Assembly (NCBI GenBank): GCA_003218785.1 | Contig: QHOM01000053.1 | Location: 1 to 10,528, forward strand | DNA from: Verrucomicrobiota bacterium | GTDB lineage: Bacteria; Verrucomicrobiota; Verrucomicrobiia; Chthoniobacterales; UBA10450 | DNA: 10,528 nucleotides | Direction: 5' to 3' | Shown here: positions 6,212 through 10,528 of the stretch, piece after piece | How positions within the stretch are numbered: the first letter of the stretch is position 1 | How the letters are laid out: every line of letters begins with the position of its first letter | Program-made: the position numbers and the translations under genes | Notes under the pieces: generated by a model | Database searches by the model: none | Seen by the model: only the letters and a program-made list of their open reading frames with translations | What the model was told of the DNA's origin: nothing

Positions 6212-8008
6212 TTTGGACGAGGCATTGCCTTTGTTGTCGCCCAAGATACGAGCGGCGCTAATGACGGCTACGTGTGAAACTGCTTGGGGAACATTCCCGA
6301 GCTGACGTTTCTCACGCGGATCGTATTCTTCGGAAAGCAGTCCGAGATCATTTCGGACATTGAGCAGGCGCTCGAATAATTCCCGCGCTTCTTTCTTTCG
6401 GTCGAGGAGATGCAAACAATCGGCCAGCCAGAATGAGCACGGCAGAAAAACGCCTTCGCGGCCCGGCAATCCATCGACATTTTCTTCCTGGGGCCGATAG
6501 CGAAGCACGAAGCCCTCCTGCACAAGCTCGCGTTCGATGGCCTCGATGGTGCTGCGGACACGCTCGTCAGCCGCTGGTAGAAAGCCGGTGAGCGGCATCG
6601 TAAGCAGACTCGCATCGAGCGCATCAGAGCCGTAAAACTGCGTGAACGCTTTCTTGCGGGTGTTGTACCCGCGTTCGCACACTTCCGCGTGAATCTGATC
6701 GCGAAGCTTTTGCCACCGACTGATGTGTTCATTTGCCGCGCAGCCACATTCCTCAACCAATTTGACCGCCCTGTCGAACGCGACCCAAGCCATCATTTTC
6801 GAGTGCGTAAAATGTTTGCGCCCGCCACGCACTTCCCAAATTCCTTCGTCTGGTTTGTGCCAGTTTGATTCTAGGAATTTCATCAACGCGACCATCAGAG
6901 CCCAATCCGGCTCCTCCAGTTTGAGTCCAGCGCGATCTGCCTGCCAAATGGCGGCCAAGATTTCTCCATAAACGTCGAGCTGAAATTGATTAGAAGCGGC
7001 GTTGCCGATGCGGACCGGTTTGGATTTTTCGTAGCCTGACAACCAAGGAATCTCAAACTCTTCGAGGCGGCGTTCGCCCCGCACGCCATAGATTGCCTGC
7101 ATCTGCGCTGGGCTGCCCGCGATGGCGCGTAGAAGCCATTGGCGCCAGGATTTGGCTTCTTCGCGATAACCCGATCGCAGCAAGGCGAGCAAAATAAGAG
7201 CCGCGTCCCGTAGCCAGCAAAAGCGATAATCCCAGTTGCGAACGCCTCCTATTTCCTCCGGTAACGAAGTCGTGAGTGCGGCAACCAAGCCGCCTGTCGG
7301 GGCATAGGTTAATCCTTTAAGGGTGATCAGCGAACGCATAACCGCATCGCGCCATTCACCTTTGCTTTGAAATTGGCTCGACCAGTCTCTCCAATATTTT
7401 TCGGTGTCGCGCAATGCGTGCTCGGCGTTTACTTTTCTGGGCGGTTTTGCATGAGAAGCGAACCAGGTGAGCACAAACGGGACGCGATCCCCTTTCGCCA
7501 CGCTAAACTCCGCCACGGTGGTTAAATCTTTGCCGCACGTTTCAATCGGGGTCCGTAAGATCAAACCGTCAGGTCCCGCAATCGCCTCTAGCCCGTCGTG
7601 ACGCTTTCGCACCCATGGAACGATCTGTCCGTAGTCGAAGCGGATGATCAGCTCCATGTGCATCGACATTTTGCCGCGCAGACCTTCGACGATTCGAATG
7701 ATGTCCGGGTTCTCGCCGCGCGGCGGCATGAAATCGATCAGGCGCACGGCGCCGCTTTTCGTTTCAATTTCTGTCTCCAGAACGAGCGTCTCGTCTCGAT
7801 ACCGACGGCGCGTTCTCTCGACCTCCTCATCGGGATGGAAAAACCAACGGCCATTTTCTCTGGCGCCGAGCAGCGACGCAAAACACGCCGGCGAATCGAA
7901 TCGCGGAAAGCAAAGCCAATCCACGCAGCCATCGCGACTCACCAGCGCACCCGTTTGCGTGTCACTGAGAAATGCGTAATCCTCGATCTTTGTCCCGCGT
8001 GCAGTCAT
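6167..8008 (-). CDS. Glycoside hydrolase family 15 (glucoamylase/trehalase-like)
   Basis: The 613-residue protein has the two-part GH15 build. An N-terminal beta domain (about 1-210) opens with IEDYAFLSDTQTGALVSRDG (8-27) followed by VDWLCFPRFDSPACFA. An (alpha/alpha)6 catalytic domain (about 220-590) contains GGVRNWDYRFCWLRDA (254-269), DEGIWEVRGGRKHFTHSKMM (387-406) with Glu392 as the likely general acid, and GLLSEEYDPREKRQLGNVPQ (556-575) with Glu560/561 as the likely base. It has no signal peptide, so it is cytoplasmic. Bacterial relatives hydrolyse alpha-glucosides, including trehalose and malto-oligosaccharides; the substrate cannot be chosen from sequence alone. The ATG overlaps the GNAT gene stop (ATGA). 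About 25 residues after ILGDN (SSKSLDSRVGGGDETPD) have no family pattern and come from the overlap with the convergent CNNM gene. Confidence 0.92.
   Translation of the reverse strand: MTARGTKIEDYAFLSDTQTGALVSRDGCVDWLCFPRFDSPACFASLLGARENGRWFFHPDEEVERTRRRYRDETLVLETEIETKSGAVRLIDFMPPRGENPDIIRIVEGLRGKMSMHMELIIRFDYGQIVPWVRKRHDGLEAIAGPDGLILRTPIETCGKDLTTVAEFSVAKGDRVPFVLTWFASHAKPPRKVNAEHALRDTEKYWRDWSSQFQSKGEWRDAVMRSLITLKGLTYAPTGGLVAALTTSLPEEIGGVRNWDYRFCWLRDAALILLALLRSGYREEAKSWRQWLLRAIAGSPAQMQAIYGVRGERRLEEFEIPWLSGYEKSKPVRIGNAASNQFQLDVYGEILAAIWQADRAGLKLEEPDWALMVALMKFLESNWHKPDEGIWEVRGGRKHFTHSKMMAWVAFDRAVKLVEECGCAANEHISRWQKLRDQIHAEVCERGYNTRKKAFTQFYGSDALDASLLTMPLTGFLPAADERVRSTIEAIERELVQEGFVLRYRPQEENVDGLPGREGVFLPCSFWLADCLHLLDRKKEARELFERLLNVRNDLGLLSEEYDPREKRQLGNVPQAVSHVAVISAARILGDNKGNASSKSLDSRVGGGDETPD
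6203..6218. other. Small hairpin at the CNNM2 stop codon inside the GH15 gene
   Basis: GTCCAA (6203-6208), loop TGAT, TTGGAC (6213-6218). The TGA stop of the second CNNM gene forms the loop. The stem is short with no T tract on either side, so it is at best a weak two-way termination or pausing signal. It is the only hairpin seen where the two convergent transcripts meet. Confidence 0.3.
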
Positions 8009-8520
8009 TCTTCCCTCGGCAAAGGGGATTCGGACTGCGCTAGCTTCGCGATCCCATCACGCGTCAACCGGAATACGGTCCATTCCTCCATCGGCTTTGC
8101 GCCCAGAGCGCGATAAAACTTGATCGCAGGTTCGTTCCAATCGAGCACAGCCCATTCCATCCGGCCGCAGCCGCGCTCCAGCGCAATCTTGGCAAGATCG
8201 ACAAGCAATGCGCGGCCATAACCTTTTCCGCGTCTCTCTGGCTTGATGAACAAGTCTTCGAGATAAAGGCCCGGTCGCCCGAGCCACGTGGAAAAGTTGT
8301 GAAAGAAAACTGCGAAGCCAACCGGCGCTTTTCCCTCAAACGCAAGAAGAACTTCCGCAGCTGGTCGTTTCCCAAATAGAACTTCGACAAGCTGTTCTTC
8401 CGTCGCGACGACCTCCTTTGGCGCCCGTTCATAAGTTGCCAACTCGCGAATCAGATCCAGGATGATCGGCACATCTTCCACCCCCGCCGCACGAATCTCG
8501 AAATCAGGTTGCATCTTCAT
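8005..8520 (-). CDS. GNAT family N-acetyltransferase (diamine acetyltransferase-like)
   Basis: The 171-residue protein is a single GNAT domain. IRAAGVEDVPIILDLIRELA (9-28) is the N-terminal strand-helix, running on to TYER. GRPGLYLEDLFIKPERRGKG (81-100) holds motif A, continuing YGRALL with the acetyl-CoA pyrophosphate loop RGKGYG (97-102). DWNEPAIKFYRALGA (127-141) is motif B with the conserved Asn and Tyr. The ATYERAPKEVVATEE and FFHNFSTWLGRPGLYLEDL stretches are typical of the spermidine/spermine (SSAT-like) branch, so polyamine or a related amine is the best substrate guess. Start at 8520; Met3 (8514) is a possible alternative, and neither has a clear ribosome site. It is cotranscribed with and coupled to the GH15 gene through a 4-bp ATGA overlap, with no obvious metabolic link. 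Confidence 0.92.
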   Translation of the reverse strand: MKMQPDFEIRAAGVEDVPIILDLIRELATYERAPKEVVATEEQLVEVLFGKRPAAEVLLAFEGKAPVGFAVFFHNFSTWLGRPGLYLEDLFIKPERRGKGYGRALLVDLAKIALERGCGRMEWAVLDWNEPAIKFYRALGAKPMEEWTVFRLTRDGIAKLAQSESPLPREE

Positions 8521-8695
8521 CCCGTGTTGTTGTCGATTTTGGGCCGCAGTAGCAATCAGAGATATTTCCAGTTGCGGACTTGCATTCGATTACAGGTCCT
8601 CAATCGTTGCTAAGACTTTCTCGGCGTTTGGCTTCGCCATCGCGAGCGCAATTGATGATTCTAGATGCGCACTGCAAATTTGCCGCACGAATTCT

Positions 8696-8745
8696 ATTGA
8701 CCCCAAGTCGAGTTATCATCATTGTCGCTAGCTGCTTGGGTCAAT
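8696..8745. promoter_or_regulatory. Spaced inverted repeat upstream of the small exported protein
   Basis: Left arm ATTGACCCCAAG (8696-8707) and right arm CTTGGGTCAAT (8735-8745) are inverted copies, apart from one extra C on the left. The spacer is 27 nt. It lies 50 bp upstream of the ATG at 8795, in the 274-bp gap between divergent GNAT and small-protein genes. It could be two operator half-sites about 38 bp apart centre to centre, or a stem-loop in the 5' leader. No convincing -35/-10 pair was found beside it. The rest of the gap shows nothing further. Confidence 0.4.
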
Positions 8746-8794
8746 TATGGGCAATCAAAAGCAGCAAACAATAGAAAGATAAAAACAAATCAAT

Positions 8795-9238
8795 ATGAAT
8801 AAATCCCTCATTCTCATTGCCAGCATCGCGCTATCCGCTGCCTTCAGCTGCCTTTGCCGGGCGCAAAGTGACGCGCCCTACACCGAAGGGCCCGTTTGGA
8901 CAATAACGATGGTCAAAGCCAAGTACGGGATGGGCGATGAATACCTCAAAGGCCTCGCCAAGACCTTCAAAGGTACACTGGACGAAGCGAAAAAGCAGGA
9001 CCTCATCATGGATTACAAAATCCTGCTGGGTGGAGCCGCCACGCCGCAAGATTTCGACATCCTGCTCATGGTGGAATCGAAAAACATGGCCGCGCTCGAT
9101 AACGCGCGCGAAAAGTTCGATCCGATCGCCAGAAAAGTCGAGGGGACACCCGATCAACAGCGCGCCACGGCGACGAAACGTCTGGAAATTCGCGAAATCA
9201 TGGGCAGTAAGCTCATGCGCGAAATTACCCTGAAATAA
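8795..9238 (+). CDS. Small exported protein of unknown function
   Basis: The 147-residue protein starts MNKSLILIASIALSAAFSCL, a clear signal peptide with likely cleavage after CRA (residue 23). The mature part opens with EGPVWTITMVKAKYGMGDEY (31-50), has an alternating helix/strand pattern with ILLMVESKNMAAL (89-101), and ends with a charged helix, KRLEIREIMGSKLMREITLK (128-147). The layout (strand with VKAKYGMGDEYLKGL, helix, strand YKILLGG, strand FDILLMVE, helix) suggests a ferredoxin-like dimeric alpha/beta-barrel, as in ABM/EthD-type proteins. That is a fold guess, not a family match. I recall similar unnamed exported proteins in Acidobacteria and Verrucomicrobia. It stands alone between a gap on each side. 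There is no strong ribosome site; GAAAG lies rather far upstream. Confidence 0.85.
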   Translation: MNKSLILIASIALSAAFSCLCRAQSDAPYTEGPVWTITMVKAKYGMGDEYLKGLAKTFKGTLDEAKKQDLIMDYKILLGGAATPQDFDILLMVESKNMAALDNAREKFDPIARKVEGTPDQQRATATKRLEIREIMGSKLMREITLK

Positions 9239-9264
9239 TTCCGCTTCGCTCCGTCTGTTCGATT

Positions 9265-9294
9265 CCCGCCGGTGAGACGATCCTCGCCGGCGGG
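9265..9294 (+). terminator. Strong 12-bp hairpin after the small exported protein
   Basis: CCCGCCGGTGAG (9265-9276), loop ACGATC, CTCGCCGGCGGG (9283-9294). All twelve positions pair, with one G-T wobble. It begins 27 bp after the stop at 9238. It is the most stable-looking hairpin in the window but is followed by GACCTCCG, not a T tract. It may be a Rho-assisted or 3'-protecting hairpin, or another dispersed palindrome. Confidence 0.5.
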
Positions 9295-9355
9295 GACCTC
9301 CGTTCTAGCGGCAGCGATTGTCGATCAGGCGCAGATGTAAGCAACTATCGCAGGC

Positions 9356-9448
9356 TCACCGCTTGTCGCTCGTCGCGTCTGCAAGCGCTCGACCGATGCG
9401 ACTCAGGCCTTCGGCGAACATTTCCGTATTCACACCCATGCCGATGCG
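9356..9448 (-). pseudogene. Possible decayed C-terminal remnant, aminotransferase-like
   Basis: On the minus strand a 30-codon frame, ended by TGA at 9356-9358 and directly preceded by a TAG, reads RIGMGVNTEMFAEGLSRIGR and then ALADATSDKR. This resembles the last helix of fold-type I PLP-dependent aminotransferases (pattern R-hG-G-x-x-x-x-FAEGL-x-Rh-x-AL). No start codon context or upstream continuation survives, and the dispersed repeat begins about 35 bp further upstream. If real, the gene has been almost wholly deleted. The match is from memory on a very short stretch and could be chance. Confidence 0.28.
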
Positions 9449-9483
9449 CTAAATCGGCAAGCCGCATGAAGTGGCACGCCATG

Positions 9484-9530
9484 AAGGTTTGGAAACTTGC
9501 ACCACGGCAGACTCGGAAGTCTGCGCCACT
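9484..9530 (-). repeat. Double-hairpin dispersed repeat (copy 2)
   Basis: Read on the minus strand it begins GTGGCGCA (9529-9522), as copy 1 does on the plus strand. The first hairpin is GCAGACT (9507-9513) / AGTCTGC (9518-9524) with a 4-nt loop. The second is imperfect: AAGGTTT (9484-9490) against AAACTT (9493-9498) with one bulged base. The minus frame reads VAQTSESAVVQVSKP, close in style to the VAQVSNLR of copy 1. The arms differ in sequence between copies but keep pairing, as expected if structure is what is kept. Confidence 0.7.
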
Positions 9531-9696
9531 TGGGTTGCGGCTTCGCAGGTCAGCGTGATCCGTGGTTTCTCGAAAGAGAAAGAAAAAAGTCTCGACATTT
9601 CCTTGCGCCACCAACTAAGATCCGTGCTCGGCTCGCAAGTCGAGTTTATGAGAGAGACAGAGCATGGGCCTCCATCGTGAAAGCTGCCGGAAAATG

Positions 9697-9725
9697 TTGA
9701 CGGTCTTAAGTACTTCTGGTAAAAA
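9697..9725 (+). promoter_or_regulatory. Candidate sigma-70-type promoter for the large secreted protein
   Basis: TTGACG (9697-9702, five of six to TTGACA), a 17-nt spacer, then TAAAAA (9720-9725, four of six to TATAAT). It ends 21 bp before the ATG at 9747. The spacer contains overlapping palindromes CTTAAG (9705-9710) and AAGTACTT (9709-9716), which could bind a regulator. The leader would be very short (about 15 nt) but includes an AGGGA at 9735-9739. Confidence 0.45.
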
Positions 9726-9746
9726 CGGCGGGACAGGGACTCTGTG

Positions 9747-10528
9747 ATGACAAATCCAAAAAGCGCATTTACCCGGTCGCGATTGCGGAATGTTCTTTGC
9801 TCACTCTTCTTTGTTGTAGCCGGCATAGCCGCATTAGGGGAAATCGGCTCCTGGCACGCAATTGCCCAACACGCAGGTGAGTCGGTTTCTCCTGAAGACG
9901 ATAGCTGGGGCCAAATGGATATTTCTGCCGCGGCGGTCCCTACACCGCCGCCCTGCAATGGACAGTTGATCACGATCTTGGATGAGAGGTTCGATGACGT
10001 GACCCCACCGGATCTGCCCCCTTTTTGGACGGCGATCAATGGGATCGATCCCGATGGCGTTTTGTGGCAAACTTCGGATTCTGGATTGCCGCGCCCGCCC
10101 TATGATACGGCACCTAATGCAGCGTGGGTCAATGATCCGCCTGTTATCAGCGACAAGTACCTCGATGCGCCAGGCTTTTCCGCCACGGAATCCTACTACG
10201 TGCGGTTGACATTCCGGCACAACTTCAACCTTGAAGCATCAGAGGTGGATCCCAACCTCGGCTTCGACGGGGGCGTTCTGGAGCTCAGCATGGACGGCGG
10301 AAATACATTTCAAGACATCACTGTGTGGGGCAGCTTTGAGCGTGGTGGTTACAACCGTACGATTGCGACCGATCGAGGCAGTCCGATCGCCGGTCGTCCA
10401 GCGTGGAGCGGGAACTCGGAAGGCTTTATTACGACGGTAGTGAACCTGCCGCCAGAGCTTTTGAATGCGGTGCTGCGTTGGCGGATGGCGAGCGATAACA
10501 CTGGCTCGAGCGAAGGCTGGCGCGTTGA
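9747..10528 (+). CDS. Large secreted/surface protein, N-terminal part (runs off window)
   Basis: The frame is open from ATG at 9747 to the window end: 260 codons plus two bases, with no stop. The N terminus has basic residues (SRLRNV, 11-16), a hydrophobic stretch (17-30) and an Ala-rich cleavage region near HAIA-QH (40), so it is exported. A short Pro-rich linker (AAAVPTPPPC, 61-70) follows. A domain then starts at ILDERFDDVTPPDLPPFWTA (77-96) and contains TAPNAAWVNDPPVISDKYLD (121-140), YYVRLTFRHNFNLE (150-163), LGFDGGVLELSMDGGNTFQD (171-190) and GRPAWSGNSEGFITTVVNLP (216-235), then LRWRMASDNTGSSEGWRV. This is a beta-sandwich, MAM/jelly-roll-like domain seen in exported proteins of Verrucomicrobia and Acidobacteria, often before peptidase or repeat regions and a C-terminal anchor. 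The enzymatic part, if any, lies beyond the window. AGGGA (9735-9739) is a plausible ribosome site. Confidence 0.85.
   Translation, partial: MTNPKSAFTRSRLRNVLCSLFFVVAGIAALGEIGSWHAIAQHAGESVSPEDDSWGQMDISAAAVPTPPPCNGQLITILDERFDDVTPPDLPPFWTAINGIDPDGVLWQTSDSGLPRPPYDTAPNAAWVNDPPVISDKYLDAPGFSATESYYVRLTFRHNFNLEASEVDPNLGFDGGVLELSMDGGNTFQDITVWGSFERGGYNRTIATDRGSPIAGRPAWSGNSEGFITTVVNLPPELLNAVLRWRMASDNTGSSEGWRV

Larger units (their letters stand above)
9239..9746. other. 508-bp intergenic region
   Basis: This region holds the 12-bp hairpin (9265-9294), the possible gene remnant (9356-9448), repeat copy 2 (9484-9530), a small TTTCTC-GAAA-GAGAAA hairpin (9566-9581), and a candidate promoter (9697-9725). 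Open frames of 67-196 codons cross it, but they lack family patterns or signal features and read through the repeats, so I take them as non-coding. Nothing is recognised at 9582-9696. Confidence 0.6.

Noticed and set aside
8697..8725. TTGACC as a -35 box for the small exported protein
   Set aside because: At 16-18 nt spacing the -10 candidates (such as CATTGT) are poor; TTGACC is better explained as part of the inverted repeat.
8462..8731. 89-codon plus-strand frame across the GNAT start and the gap
   Set aside because: Overlaps the GNAT 5' end antisense and has no recognisable features.
9566..9581. TTTCTC-GAAA-GAGAAA hairpin
   Set aside because: Neat GNRA-type loop, but a short, AT-rich stem in a purine-rich tract; likely chance and tied to no gene end.
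9449..10039. 196-codon minus-strand frame across the gap and the secreted protein's 5' end
   Set aside because: Runs through repeat copy 2 and opposite a signal-peptide protein; composition shows no coding character.
1..10528. Defence island, CRISPR array, mobile element or biosynthetic cluster
   Set aside because: No regular direct repeats, no cas, transposase, integrase or phage genes, and no grouped pathway enzymes; the genes form small unrelated units.

Overview
The window is most likely from a soil or freshwater Verrucomicrobiota (Chthoniobacter/Udaeobacter-like 'Spartobacteria'), possibly a related PVC or Acidobacteria-like lineage. This is an inference. It rests on moderate-to-high GC, starts with weak or absent Shine-Dalgarno sequences, an exported DUF255 thioredoxin-like protein, a long surface protein of a type common in these groups, and short palindromic repeats whose translations (VAQVSNLR, VAQTSESAVVQVSKP) resemble peptides I recall from many verrucomicrobial genome annotations. 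No rRNA, tRNA, CRISPR array, transposase or phage gene is visible.

Layout. 1-213: 3' end of a LuxR-type response regulator (+). 256-2484: exported DUF255/SPATA20-type protein (-), convergent with the regulator. 2485-2556: divergent gap filled mostly by a double-hairpin repeat. 2557-3294: TauE/SafE-type permease (+). 3358-3954: DUF309 protein (-), start uncertain. 3960-5249 and 5249-6211: two CNNM/CorC-type (DUF21 plus CBS) membrane proteins (+) coupled through TGATG; the second lacks the C-terminal CorC_HlyC domain. 6167-8008: GH15 glucoamylase/trehalase-like enzyme (-), whose 3' end overlaps the second CNNM gene tail-to-tail. 8005-8520: GNAT acetyltransferase (-), coupled to the GH15 gene through ATGA. 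8521-8794: gap with an inverted repeat. 8795-9238: small exported protein of unknown function (+). 9239-9746: 508-bp gap with a strong hairpin, a possible gene remnant, a second copy of the dispersed repeat and a candidate promoter. 9747 to the window end: 5' part of a large secreted protein (+).

The genes look like ordinary accessory and housekeeping functions in small independent units. Two units are translationally coupled: CNNM1-CNNM2, and GNAT-GH15. I see no multigene defence, biosynthetic or mobile system.

The most distinctive signal is a set of near-identically built small palindromes (arms of 5-9 bp, loops of 3-4 nt). They occur between genes, at a probable mis-annotated N terminus, and once as exactly seven in-frame codons inside the DUF255 gene. 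They look like a REP-like dispersed repeat population that has shaped gene boundaries here.
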